35,611 nucleotides of DNA from Clostridia bacterium. Its GTDB lineage: Bacteria > Bacillota > Clostridia > Oscillospirales > Acutalibacteraceae. Below the pieces are notes generated by a model. That model did no database searches, was not told the origin of the DNA, and saw only the letters and a list, made by a program, of their open reading frames with translations. Position numbers and translations under genes: made by a program. This document shows, one piece after another, positions 15,755 through 24,055 of this stretch. The stretch lies in assembly GCA_024403955.1 (NCBI GenBank), contig JAKSQX010000012.1:1-35611 (forward strand), in the 5' to 3' direction. The first letter of the stretch is position 1. Every line of letters starts with the position of its first letter.

Positions 15755-16495
15755 TTATCTAATAAAAATTTTACCAGAGTTAATAAAGCCTACCTTCTCA
15801 TAGAAAGGAACTTTGCCCTCTACACAGAAAAGGTAGATTGTGCGGTCTCCATAATGTTCACAAACTGCCTTTATCAGTGAGTGAGCATAGTGCTTACCTC
15901 TCTCCTCAGGGAGAGTTGAGACCGCGGAGATGAAGACACAGTTCGGTGTGACTGAGAGGACTGCAACGGTTGAGACAGGTTTACCGTCTGTCTCAAGCAT
16001 AAACGTGCTTGCAGTCTCATGTCGCACCCTGTGGCTAATATCGACAAGCCATTCATCATAGTTGTCTGAAGAATAGTCGTCATGGCACTCAGTTATTATA
16101 TCATAAAAGTCCCTAAAATTACTATTCACAATAAGGTTACAAGTATTATTAAAAAGAGCACAACAATCATAACCTTTTTCAAGTTTCATGACGTATCTGT
16201 CGCCATCTTTGTAATTTAAAGCAAGGCCTGTATAGCCTATAACATCAAGGAATTCATCGATTTCAGAAGTGTCAGCATTAGCATCTGCCACTGCGGTTAC
16301 AGCACCGTAAAACTTGGTGATGACGGCTGTTACCTTTCCGTTACTATTTTCCTGAAGCCAGAGCTTCAAAAAATCGTACTTTGTACCGTAGGCAAGAAGT
16401 GGACCTAAAGTGCGTACGCCGAGACAATCTGCCTCGGCGAAATTTATTACTTCATTCAGTTTATCGTGATTTAGTTCCTCGATAAATCTAATCAT
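15755..16495 (-). CDS. GNAT-family N-acetyltransferase
   Basis: 246 aa. The C-terminal third (about residues 150-245) shows the GNAT acetyl-CoA fold: VSTVAVLSVTPNCVFISAVSTLPEERGKHYAHSLIKAV, with the pyrophosphate loop as a variant of R/QxxGxG/A (ERGKHYA), and FYEKVGF near the end. The N-terminal half is divergent and has no recognisable domain. It overlaps the upstream peptidase by 4 nt and lies 11 nt before the mutase, so it is in the same operon. The acceptor is unknown. Confidence 0.82.
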   Translation of the reverse strand: MIRFIEELNHDKLNEVINFAEADCLGVRTLGPLLAYGTKYDFLKLWLQENSNGKVTAVITKFYGAVTAVADANADTSEIDEFLDVIGYTGLALNYKDGDRYVMKLEKGYDCCALFNNTCNLIVNSNFRDFYDIITECHDDYSSDNYDEWLVDISHRVRHETASTFMLETDGKPVSTVAVLSVTPNCVFISAVSTLPEERGKHYAHSLIKAVCEHYGDRTIYLFCVEGKVPFYEKVGFINSGKIFIR

Positions 16496-17508
16496 TCATA
16501 ATCCTCAATAAATGCCTTAATAAGAGTATATGTTGCTGAGATATCATCCTTATTCATTACACAGTTTGGTGAGTGAAGATAACGTGTTGGGATTGAGATT
16601 GCAATAACACGAGCACCCTCACCTACAGTCTTAACTGCGCGCGAGTCGTTTCCACCGGCAATAAGGGTCTTTGTCTGAGCCTTAATACCTTTTTCCTTTG
16701 CAAGGTTCATAGTGTCCTTGTAGAGGTCGTGGTCGTAAATTGTGCCACGATCCATATATGAGACAACAGGGCCATCTCCAAGGACACACGCGCGCTTGTC
16801 GCCCTCTACACCATCGATATCGCCAGCTGTTGTTGTCTCAAGGACAACACAGACATCTGGCATGATGCCATAAGTTGCGGCGAAAGCGCCGACAGTACCA
16901 ATCTCCTCCTGAACGTCAAACGCAAAGTCAACGTCATAAGGGAGGTCCTCGCCTATAAGTTTAAGCATAAAAGCACAACCTGCGCGGTCATCAAGTGCCT
17001 TCATTCTAACAAATCTATTATCTGTACCGAACTCAGTAAAATCGCAGTCAAATGTTGCATATGAGCCGAGATAAGCATACTTCTCAGCCTCCTCTTTTGA
17101 CTTTGCGCCGATATCAATATACATGTCTGTGTGCTTTGGAAGTTTTTCACGTTCATCCTTTTCTATTAGATGAATATGTTTGAGTGCAATAACACCCTTT
17201 GCACCACTCTCAAGAGTAACTGTGCGACCAATAAGAACTGCTGGGTCAATACCGCCGATCTCATTGAACTTCAAAAGGCCATCATCGGTAATATATGTGA
17301 TTATGAGTCCAACCTCGTCCATATGAGCACACATCATGAGTTTCTTCTCAGGAGTCTTTGCACCCTTCTTATGTACGATTAAGTTACCGAGGTTGTCGAC
17401 AGTGTAATCAGTGCCAGCTGGGAGCTTAGAGATAATGAAATCACGTACTGCGTCCTCGCGGCCTGATACACCAGGGATTTCACAGAGAGATTTAATAAGA
17501 TCAATCAT
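16492..17508 (-). CDS. M42-family metallo-aminopeptidase (second of tandem pair)
   Basis: Cytoplasmic dinuclear-metal aminopeptidase of the FrvX/PepA/tetrahedral-aminopeptidase group, which usually assembles as a dodecamer and trims peptides. The 338-aa protein carries the family ligands: AHMDEVG (H62, D64), LDDRAGC, the catalytic pair QEEIGTVGA, and YLHSPN with the last metal His. It starts at the A of the upstream gene's TAA (TAATG), so the two peptidases are translationally coupled. The two paralogues differ clearly in sequence and probably in peptide preference. Confidence 0.92.
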   Translation of the reverse strand: MIDLIKSLCEIPGVSGREDAVRDFIISKLPAGTDYTVDNLGNLIVHKKGAKTPEKKLMMCAHMDEVGLIITYITDDGLLKFNEIGGIDPAVLIGRTVTLESGAKGVIALKHIHLIEKDEREKLPKHTDMYIDIGAKSKEEAEKYAYLGSYATFDCDFTEFGTDNRFVRMKALDDRAGCAFMLKLIGEDLPYDVDFAFDVQEEIGTVGAFAATYGIMPDVCVVLETTTAGDIDGVEGDKRACVLGDGPVVSYMDRGTIYDHDLYKDTMNLAKEKGIKAQTKTLIAGGNDSRAVKTVGEGARVIAISIPTRYLHSPNCVMNKDDISATYTLIKAFIEDYE

Positions 17509-18530
17509 TACTTGTTACCTCCCTCTGATTTTATAAATTCACAGAGAAGTTTGACGCAGTTGTCAAAGTCCTCAGTATCAATAACCTCTACAGGTGTGTG
17601 CATAAACTTGAGTGGGAGTGAAATCATACCAGTCTTTATGCCAGACTTAGTCATGATAACCTCATCGGCATGAGTACCAGTGTCCCCATTCATTACCTCA
17701 ACCTGATAAGGGATATTATTCTTTGTTGCGAGGTCCTTAAGCTTTGCAAAAATCTCATTGTCAAGAACTGGAGCAATACCAATCATTGGGCCCTTGCCCA
17801 TGATGCCTGTACCCTCATCTTTACAGCCAGGAGTTTTAGCAAAGCTTACATCAAGGATGATAGCTTCATCTGCACCGCTGGCAAAAGCGTCATTCTTTGC
17901 AGCTTGACCATTTACTTCCTCTTGAACAGTGAAATGAACTGAAAGATTTGGCTTGACACCACAAGCTTTCAAAGTTTCAAGAGCCTTTAAAATAATTGCA
18001 ACACAGGATCTGTCATCAAAAGCACCCGAGCAGATCTGATTGCCAAGCAATTTTTCAAATTTATAGTTTGGAACAATACGGTCACCAAGAGTGATAAGAC
18101 TTTCACACTCCTCTTTTGTGAGACCGGTATCAATACAGAGGTCCTCTTCCTTTTTAACCTTACCCTCGTCCTCCTCTTTTGCAAGATGAGGTGGGATTGA
18201 TGAGATAATACCGAAGATAGGCTTCTTACCTAGAACAGTTACAGGGAGACCTGAAGCCACTCTCTCGTCCATTCCACCACAGCGTGAGAACTTCAAGAAA
18301 CCTCTATCATTGATACTTGTAACAATATATCCACACTGATCAAGATGTGCATCCAAAAGAATCTTTGGACCAGTTCCGTTTGCAGTACCTATAACTGAAC
18401 CACGATTATCAATTCTAACCTCATCAACATATGGCTTTAAAAGGTCCCTAGCAACTGCTGCTGCAGCTTCCTCTGAACCAGAAACACCATATGTGGAAGT
18501 CAAGGTTTTAAGTAATTCAATAGTTTCCAT
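17508..18530 (-). CDS. M42-family metallo-aminopeptidase (first of tandem pair)
   Basis: 340 aa, first gene of the M42-M42-GNAT-mutase run. Metal and catalytic residues are visible as DAHLDQCG (H62, D64), SGAFDDRSC (D172/D173), QEEVNGQ (E204, E205), LDVSF (D227) and MHTPVE (His). GAGGT lies 6-10 nt upstream of the ATG. A separate insertion of charged residues (KEEDEGKVKKEED, about 118-130) is absent from its partner. Upstream lies the tRNA terminator, so this gene probably has its own promoter in 18531-18584, although I see no clear consensus boxes there. Confidence 0.92.
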   Translation of the reverse strand: METIELLKTLTSTYGVSGSEEAAAAVARDLLKPYVDEVRIDNRGSVIGTANGTGPKILLDAHLDQCGYIVTSINDRGFLKFSRCGGMDERVASGLPVTVLGKKPIFGIISSIPPHLAKEEDEGKVKKEEDLCIDTGLTKEECESLITLGDRIVPNYKFEKLLGNQICSGAFDDRSCVAIILKALETLKACGVKPNLSVHFTVQEEVNGQAAKNDAFASGADEAIILDVSFAKTPGCKDEGTGIMGKGPMIGIAPVLDNEIFAKLKDLATKNNIPYQVEVMNGDTGTHADEVIMTKSGIKTGMISLPLKFMHTPVEVIDTEDFDNCVKLLCEFIKSEGGNK

Positions 18531-18574
18531 ATGATTACCTCAGTAGTAATAAAATAACGTTACATATTATAGCA

Positions 18575-18613
18575 TAAAAATGATAAAAGAGCCAACGAAA
18601 CGTTGACTCTTTT
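18575..18613 (-). terminator. Terminator of the tRNA operon
   Basis: Minus-strand hairpin AAAAGAGTCAACG / CGTTGGCTCTTTT (complement of 18585-18613, loop TTT, one G-U pair) followed by ATCATTTTT. It starts 4 nt after the tRNA-Gln CCA end. Confidence 0.82.
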
Positions 18614-18616
18614 ACC

Positions 18617-18691
18617 TGGCAGGGATGGCAGGATTTGAACCTACGAATCACGGAGTCAAAGTCCGTTGCCTTACCCCTTGGCGACATCCCC
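18617..18691 (-). tRNA. tRNA-Gln (anticodon TTG), CCA encoded
   Basis: 75-nt cloverleaf on the minus strand. Acceptor GGGGATG pairs with CATCCCT, the D-arm is GCC/GGC, the anticodon stem-loop is ACGGA-CTTTGAC-TCCGT (anticodon TTG), and the T-arm is GTAGG-TTCAAAT-CCTGC; then G73 and CCA follow. Pair 1-72 is G-U rather than the U-A normal for bacterial tRNA-Gln. Confidence 0.93.
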
Positions 18692-18727
18692 GGGTATAAA
18701 AGAAAGGCAGCTTTATAAGCCGCCTTT
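18692..18727 (-). terminator. Terminator-like hairpin between tRNA-His and tRNA-Gln
   Basis: AAAGGC (18703-18708) pairs with GCCTTT (18722-18727), and GCTT/AAGC extends the stem inward past one mismatch. On the minus strand TCTTTTAT follows. It could be a weak terminator or simply a processing structure between tRNAs. Confidence 0.45.
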
Positions 18728-18735
18728 CAGCTTTT

Positions 18736-18812
18736 TGGGGTGGATAATCGGATTCGAACCGATGGTCTCCAGTGCCACAAACTGGCGCGTTAACCAACTA
18801 CGCTATACCCAC
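18736..18812 (-). tRNA. tRNA-His (anticodon GTG), CCA encoded
   Basis: Minus-strand cloverleaf with acceptor GTGGGTA/TATCCAC, D-arm GCG/CGC, anticodon stem-loop CCAGT-TTGTGGC-ACTGG (anticodon GTG) and T-arm ATCGG-TTCGAAT-CCGAT. C73 and CCA follow. The extra G-1 typical of tRNA-His is encoded at 18813 and can pair with C73. Confidence 0.95.
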
Positions 18813-18816
18813 CATA

Positions 18817-18893
18817 TGGCACGCTGAAAGGGATTCGAACCCCCGACCCTCTGCTTAGAAGGCAGATGCTCTATCCAACTGAGCTATCAGCGC
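18817..18893 (-). tRNA. tRNA-Arg (anticodon TCT), CCA encoded
   Basis: 77-nt minus-strand cloverleaf with acceptor GCGCTGA/TCAGCGT, D-arm GCTC/GAGC, anticodon stem-loop TCTGC-CTTCTAA-GCAGA (anticodon TCT, reads AGA/AGG), T-loop TTCGAAT, G73 and CCA. Pair 1-72 is G-U. Confidence 0.94.
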
Positions 18894-18909
18894 GTATATG
18901 TCGAAAAAA

Positions 18910-18983
18910 TGGAGCGGGTGATGGGAATCGAACCCACACAACCAGCTTGGAAGGCTGGGATTCTACCATTGAACTACACCCGC
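18910..18983 (-). tRNA. tRNA-Gly (anticodon TCC), CCA encoded
   Basis: 74-nt minus-strand cloverleaf with acceptor GCGGGTG/CACCCGC, D-arm GTTC/GAAT, anticodon stem-loop CCAGC-CTTCCAA-GCTGG (anticodon TCC), T-loop TTCGATT, T73 and CCA. It is the first tRNA after the promoter. Confidence 0.95.
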
Positions 18984-19001
18984 ATCTTCGCGACGGTGAA
19001 T

Positions 19002-19030
19002 ATTCTAACATACCCACCGCCGGGTGTCAA
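19002..19030 (-). promoter_or_regulatory. Promoter of the tRNA operon
   Basis: On the minus strand TTGACA (complement of 19025-19030) is followed after exactly 17 nt by TAGAAT (complement of 19002-19007). The predicted start is just upstream of tRNA-Gly, and the GC-rich spacer ends in a TATG similar to an extended -10. It starts 18 nt past the clpE-like stop. Confidence 0.78.
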
Positions 19031-19048
19031 TAAGATTTTGGCTTAAAT

Positions 19049-21409
19049 TTAAGCGCTTTTTACGACGAGGTCTTCGCCCTCAACCGACACATCTATGCGT
19101 GTTACAGGGGTTCCATCTGCTTCGATGATAATGTCGGCAATACGGTCCTCAATATTACGTCTAATGACGTTGCGAAGATCACGTGCACCACGTACGCCAG
19201 AGTCCATTTTTGAGACGATTGTCTTTGGAACTTCCTTGGTCCACTTGAGTGCAATTCCCTTGTCCTTGAGTGGCTCCTCAAGTTCCTCGAGCATGAGCAC
19301 TGCAATATCAGCATAATTGTCCTCTGTGAGGTCATTAAAGAGTACTACTTCATCAACACGGCCGATGAATTCAGGTCTGAGGAAGTCCTTGAGAGCTTTC
19401 ATTGCCTTATCCTTGTTTGCGGCATCCTGAGTCTTGCCAAATCCAAGAGCGTTTTCCTTGCGCTCAGAGCCGGCATTAGAGGTCATAACAATTACAGTAT
19501 TCTCAAAGTTGATTGTTCTACCCTGTGCGTCGTTTATCTTACCCTCATCAAGAATTTGAAGAAGGATATTCATTACATCTGGATGAGCTTTTTCAATCTC
19601 ATCAAAGAGGATTACTGAGTAAGGCTTACGGCGAACCTTCTCAGTGAGCTGGCCAGCTTCATCGTAGCCAACGTAACCTGGAGGTGAGCCGATAATTCTT
19701 GAAACGCTGTGCTTCTCCATAAACTCTGACATATCGAGGCGTATAAGGGTCTCAGGTGTGTCAAATAGTTCCATAGAGAGACGCTTTACAAGCTCTGTCT
19801 TACCTACGCCTGTAGGTCCAACAAAGATAAATGATGCTGGGCGCCTACGTGCATTGATTTGAATACGTGAACGCTTTACAGCGGCAGCAACAGCTGCGAC
19901 TGCCTCGTCCTGACCTTTGACGTGCGCCTTGAGGTTCTCCTCAAGGTTCGAGAGTTTCTTAAGGTCAGACTCAATAACCTTTGCTGCCGGGATACCAGTC
20001 CAGAGCTGGATTACCTTTGCAAGATCCTCTTCCTTTACCTCGTTGTCAGCAGCTGCCTCCTGAAGTTTTGGAAGTTCCTGCTCAAAGGCCAAGATCTCAG
20101 CCTTTGTCTTAGCCTGTTCCTCATAGTCAGGATTCTCAGTCTCTGCCTCCATATCCTGGAGATCGAGTTTTGCATCCTCAAGATCCTTTTCCATAATCTC
20201 AGCTTCAGAGATTGCCTTATTTCTGAGGTTCGCACATGTGCAGGCCTCGTCGAGCAAGTCAATTGCCTTATCTGGAAGGAAACGATCAGTGATATATCTC
20301 TCAGAGAGTACTACTGCTCTATGCACAAGTGCATCAGAGATCTGTACTCTGTGATATTTCTCATAATATGACTTGATTCCACAGAGAACTTCATAAGTCT
20401 GTTCAATTGATGGCTCGTCAATCTTAATAGGCTGAAAACGACGCTCAAGTGCAGCGTCCTTTTCAATGTGCTTTCTGTACTCAGTGAATGTTGTTGCACC
20501 TATAACCTGAATCTCACCACGTGAGAGTGCAGGCTTTAAGATATTGGCAGCATTCATAGTACCCTCAGCATCGCCTGTACCGACGAGATTGTGCACCTCA
20601 TCGATAAAGAGAATGATATTGCCCTCTTTCTTAACTTCCTCTACAAGGCCCTTGATACGGCTCTCAAACTGACCTCGGAACTGTGTGCCGGCTACGAGTG
20701 CAGTCAGATCAAGTAAATGTATTTCCTTATCCTTGAGCTTTGCAGGTACTTCACCAGCTGTAATACGGAGAGCGAGGCCCTCTGCAATAGCTGTTTTACC
20801 TACACCTGGCTCACCAATAAGGCAAGGGTTGTTCTTTGAACGACGGCAGAGGATCTGAACCGCACGGCTGATTTCCTGTTCACGGCCGATGATGGCGTCA
20901 AGTTTGCCATCACGAGCCTTCTCAGTTAAATCTGTGCAGTATGTGTCAAGATAACGGCGTTTCTTCTTATCACCCTTATTACCACGTCTTCTGCGTTTCT
21001 CTTTTGGTGGGCCTGCTGGTCTTGCAACTTTGCAGTCGCAGTCATGCCCACACTTATCATCTGAGCCGTCATTATCATTCTGAAGTGCTCCGCCCAAATT
21101 GAAGTTGCCAAGAGCACCGAAAAGACTTCCGAGGTCTGGCATTGAAGGTGTGCCACCCTCCTCAAAATCATCGGCGTCATCGTTGAAGCCCATAAGTGAG
21201 CTGAACTGTTCAGAAATGGAATCAATATCTTCAGGGTTAATACCCATCTTGTCCATCATCTGTTTGACAGGACCGATATTGAGTTCCATGGCGCATTTAA
21301 TGCAGTAGCCTTCAGGCTCACCCTGCTGCTGACCATCTGGTCCGTCAATTTTAGATACAAACACTACTGCAGGGGCTTGTTTGCATCTAACACAAAGCAT
21401 TTGTTTCAT
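19049..21409 (-). CDS. clpE: ClpE-like ATP-dependent Clp protease ATPase with N-terminal zinc finger
   Basis: AAA+ unfoldase that feeds proteins to ClpP or acts as a disaggregase. The 786-aa protein has two ATPase modules: Walker A GEPGVGKT (199-206) with Walker B ILFIDE, and GPTGVGKT (531-538) with [14 protein letters not shown] after the second module supplies the LGF loop that docks on ClpP. In place of the double Clp-N domain of ClpC it has a zinc ribbon (C6, C9, C36, C39), as in ClpE. A linker follows with a further cluster C120-x3-C124-x-C126 and a strongly basic patch (about 137-152). It lies 6 nt after the pgsA-like gene and is the last protein gene before the tRNA promoter. No CtsR box was seen. 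Confidence 0.88.
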   Translation of the reverse strand: MKQMLCVRCKQAPAVVFVSKIDGPDGQQQGEPEGYCIKCAMELNIGPVKQMMDKMGINPEDIDSISEQFSSLMGFNDDADDFEEGGTPSMPDLGSLFGALGNFNLGGALQNDNDGSDDKCGHDCDCKVARPAGPPKEKRRRRGNKGDKKKRRYLDTYCTDLTEKARDGKLDAIIGREQEISRAVQILCRRSKNNPCLIGEPGVGKTAIAEGLALRITAGEVPAKLKDKEIHLLDLTALVAGTQFRGQFESRIKGLVEEVKKEGNIILFIDEVHNLVGTGDAEGTMNAANILKPALSRGEIQVIGATTFTEYRKHIEKDAALERRFQPIKIDEPSIEQTYEVLCGIKSYYEKYHRVQISDALVHRAVVLSERYITDRFLPDKAIDLLDEACTCANLRNKAISEAEIMEKDLEDAKLDLQDMEAETENPDYEEQAKTKAEILAFEQELPKLQEAAADNEVKEEDLAKVIQLWTGIPAAKVIESDLKKLSNLEENLKAHVKGQDEAVAAVAAAVKRSRIQINARRRPASFIFVGPTGVGKTELVKRLSMELFDTPETLIRLDMSEFMEKHSVSRIIGSPPGYVGYDEAGQLTEKVRRKPYSVILFDEIEKAHPDVMNILLQILDEGKINDAQGRTINFENTVIVMTSNAGSERKENALGFGKTQDAANKDKAMKALKDFLRPEFIGRVDEVVLFNDLTEDNYADIAVLMLEELEEPLKDKGIALKWTKEVPKTIVSKMDSGVRGARDLRNVIRRNIEDRIADIIIEADGTPVTRIDVSVEGEDLVVKSA

Positions 21410-21415
21410 TTAAAG

Positions 21416-22087
21416 TTATTCCTCTGTTTCTGTTGTTTCTGTCTGTTTTTGTCTAGCCTTAATCTTCTTGATTGTGTTAGGAAGATATGATGTGAACGCC
21501 GCAAGCGTCAAGAATGCTGAAATACAAACTAGTACCATAAGCAATGCATGTGGCATAGTCCAAACTTTTGCGAATGCACCAAAGCCTGGTGCAAAGAGCA
21601 TAAGTGATCCCATTACCAAATAGAATACAACTGTTGCCACCTTGCCATAGATGATTGCGGCCTCTGGAACTATGTCCATAGAGAGAAGTACAAAACTACC
21701 TATAATCATTGTGAGTTCCTTCAAGATAAAGAGAAGGAATACATATGAGAAGAGCTTTAATGCCTTCTCCCCTGAGTTTTGGAACTCTCTAAAGTAAACG
21801 ATTGTTACTGTTATCTCTGTAAGTTTATCAGCAGCCGGGTCCAGGAGCTTACCGAGTTTACTTATCTGATTAAAATGACGGGCAATCTTACCGTCAAATA
21901 AATCTGTAATTCCAGAGACAAAAATTACAAGTACTGCGATTAAATATCTCTTCGTAACAAAAAAGTATACAAAGAATGGGATCGCAATAATTCTAATAAT
22001 GGATAATAGATTAGGGATTGTCCAAGCATCCTTACCCATATCCTCAAATTGAGCTTTAAGTGTGTTAACATCTGTCAGCTTTCCCAT
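21416..22087 (-). CDS. pgsA: CDP-alcohol phosphatidyltransferase (PgsA-like)
   Basis: Integral membrane enzyme that transfers a phosphatidyl group from CDP-diacylglycerol to an alcohol; phosphatidylglycerophosphate synthase is most likely from size and general similarity. The 223-aa protein contains the class motif DG-x2-AR-x8-G-x3-D-x3-D (DGKIARHFNQISKLGKLLDPAADK, from about residue 64) and about five or six hydrophobic segments. Cardiolipin-synthase-type relatives share this motif, so substrate is not certain. The sequence AGAGGAG precedes the ATG. The Glu/Thr/Gln-rich C-terminus is probably cytoplasmic. Confidence 0.85.
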   Translation of the reverse strand: MGKLTDVNTLKAQFEDMGKDAWTIPNLLSIIRIIAIPFFVYFFVTKRYLIAVLVIFVSGITDLFDGKIARHFNQISKLGKLLDPAADKLTEITVTIVYFREFQNSGEKALKLFSYVFLLFILKELTMIIGSFVLLSMDIVPEAAIIYGKVATVVFYLVMGSLMLFAPGFGAFAKVWTMPHALLMVLVCISAFLTLAAFTSYLPNTIKKIKARQKQTETTETEE

Positions 22088-22104
22088 TGGAAATTCATCT
22101 CCTC

Positions 22105-23280
22105 TTATTTACACTTTTCTATCTTACCAACTGAGTATAGGTATGTTCTGTTGCCTAGGTTAAATGCTGCAATACCAGAGTTGTCTGCGTCATATTTCTT
22201 GACGATAGAGCCACTGGTTTTGAGTACACAAACCTGGTCCTCAAGAACTACTGTTATGCGTCCGTTGCTCATAAATAGATTCTTGATTGACTTATCAAAA
22301 TCTTTATCAAAAGTCTGTGAAAGGCTACTTGAGTAGCAGATAATCTTCTGCTCATTTGTACTACCGTGTGCAGCAAGCGCAATTGATGTATAACCATCCT
22401 CTGAGAATGCGAAGTTGACAAGTGTACTTGAACCATATTCAATATCGGACTTGTTCTTTAAGCCCTTAATGAATGATGCAAGGTTATCTCCTATTGCAAC
22501 AACGTTGTCATTCTTTGAGAAATGAACTGCGAGTATCGCTGTACCATAGTACTCATATTCTGCCTTAGGCTCTGAATAATCAAAGTCGAAAACAAAGACC
22601 TTTGAGTAAATCTCACCATCTCTTGCGCCCACAACCGAAACAGCTGCATATCTGCCATTATCAGCAAGATCAACTGAGGTTATGCTGTCCTGTGCACAAG
22701 ACCAGGAGAAAATTACATTCTTGTAATTGTTGCTGTATACGATGAGCTTTGAAGCGCAGTCATCTGAGAATGTCGCAAGAGCAAGGTTGCCTTTTGCACC
22801 CATAGCGGCTGTGATAATTTTCTCATCGTCAGCGGTCTCACCAGTAAAGAGAGTATCGGTTCTGTTCTCAATTCTGAAGCGATTACCGTTTCTGTTGTAG
22901 ACAACAGCCTTACTTCCCTTTGTGCTCATGCAAGGTGAGGAATATGTGTGCGATGTAGACTTCACCTGCTTAGCTGTAGAGTCAAGAGTTATAGTATCCT
23001 GACCTGTGAGTATGAAGAGGTCACCGTTAAGAACTGTTATGTCCTTAATTGAACCCGAATTAACCTTGTAAGGATAGCCACTGCCAGGATTGAGGCCTGA
23101 CATAAAGCTTCGAAGACTATCATTTATATCGGTGACAGTTGCAATATTAAGGCGCTGAGCCGCAAAGAGGAAAAGTACAAGTACTACGATAAGTGAGAGG
23201 ATTACGCGTCCGCCGGCCTTCATACCCTTAGTGAGTTTAACATTTTTGAGATTCTTCAAGTTAAACTTCTTCTTTTCCAA
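22105..23280 (-). CDS. DUF5711-like membrane-anchored beta-propeller protein
   Basis: About 391 aa: a basic N-terminus (KKKFNLKNLKNVKLTKG), one membrane segment (VILSLIVVLVLFLFAAQ) and a long extracellular all-beta region with repeated units of the type 'LALATFSDDCASKLIVYSNNYKNVIFSW', suggesting a propeller. It resembles DUF5711 proteins of gut Clostridia by memory; function unknown. The start is uncertain. GGAGGTGAT fits best with TTG at 23280 (8 nt spacing). ATG codons at 23286 and 23295 are in frame but lie too close to or before that Shine-Dalgarno. All overlap the 3' end of truA. Confidence 0.75.
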   Translation of the reverse strand: MEKKKFNLKNLKNVKLTKGMKAGGRVILSLIVVLVLFLFAAQRLNIATVTDINDSLRSFMSGLNPGSGYPYKVNSGSIKDITVLNGDLFILTGQDTITLDSTAKQVKSTSHTYSSPCMSTKGSKAVVYNRNGNRFRIENRTDTLFTGETADDEKIITAAMGAKGNLALATFSDDCASKLIVYSNNYKNVIFSWSCAQDSITSVDLADNGRYAAVSVVGARDGEIYSKVFVFDFDYSEPKAEYEYYGTAILAVHFSKNDNVVAIGDNLASFIKGLKNKSDIEYGSSTLVNFAFSEDGYTSIALAAHGSTNEQKIICYSSSLSQTFDKDFDKSIKNLFMSNGRITVVLEDQVCVLKTSGSIVKKYDADNSGIAAFNLGNRTYLYSVGKIEKCK

Positions 23281-24025
23281 TTGCATCACCTCCATAATAG
23301 ACTTTATTCAAGTAGAGACCATGTGCCGGAGCTGTTCTGCCAGCTGAGGTTCTGTCTTTACCTGAGAGAATCGCCAAAATAGCATCTGGTGCTATCTTGC
23401 CCTCGTTTATAAAGAGCAAAGTCCCCACCATGATACGGACCATATTATAGAGGAAGCCGTCACCTGTAACACTGAAGGTAACAAGGTCACCGTCGCGTGT
23501 GACGGATGCGTCAAAAATGGTCCGTCTGCAGTCCTCTATGTCGGACTTTGCTCCACAGAATGCGGAGAAGTCGTGAGTTCCAACAAAGTCCTTTGCAGCT
23601 TTATCAAGCAACGTGGCATCAAGTGACTGCGGATAATGAAGTGCACGACCCAGGAGGAAAGGATCTTTAGCTGCACTGTTTTGAATCTTGTATATGTACT
23701 GCTTACCTTTACAGGAGTAACGAGGATGGAAATCTAAATCAACGTCTGATACTGAGAATACTGAGATATCCTCTGGAAGTTTTGCGTTGAGTCCACCCTG
23801 CAATTTAAAACAATCAACTGATGATTCAGTCTTAATCGTACAACAGTACTCGCCTGCATGTACACCGGCGTCTGTGCGTGAGCATCCAGTGACATCAAGT
23901 CTCTCGCCAAGAATTTCCTCAATGGCGTCCTGGAGCTTCTCCTGGACCGTCACAGCGTTATCTTGAACCTGCCAACCATGGTAGTTGGTACCGAGGTATT
24001 TAATTTTAAGTAAAACTTGTCTCAT
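23261..24025 (-). CDS. truA: tRNA pseudouridine(38-40) synthase TruA
   Basis: Makes pseudouridine at positions 38-40 in the anticodon arm of many tRNAs. The 254-aa protein has the usual opening (KIKYLGTNYHGWQVQ) and the catalytic loop GCSRTDAGVHA with nucleophile D52. FSVTGDGFLYNMVRIMVGTLL and RTAPAHGLYL near the end are also standard. GAGGT precedes the ATG by about 9 nt. Linkage to the ECF module just upstream is a conserved arrangement in Firmicutes. Confidence 0.97.
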   Translation of the reverse strand: MRQVLLKIKYLGTNYHGWQVQDNAVTVQEKLQDAIEEILGERLDVTGCSRTDAGVHAGEYCCTIKTESSVDCFKLQGGLNAKLPEDISVFSVSDVDLDFHPRYSCKGKQYIYKIQNSAAKDPFLLGRALHYPQSLDATLLDKAAKDFVGTHDFSAFCGAKSDIEDCRRTIFDASVTRDGDLVTFSVTGDGFLYNMVRIMVGTLLFINEGKIAPDAILAILSGKDRTSAGRTAPAHGLYLNKVYYGGDAIGKEEV

Positions 24026-24055
24026 TATACATACCTCGACAGGCTTAATCTAAAC

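Noticed and set aside
18531-18584. Promoter for the M42 aminopeptidase operon
   Set aside because: The region is AT-rich and must hold some control signal, but no pair of -35 and -10 boxes at proper spacing could be defended.
19041-19054. 14-nt palindrome GCTTAAATTTAAGC at the clpE-like stop
   Set aside because: Not followed by a U-tract on either strand and AT-rich; probably chance within stop-codon context.
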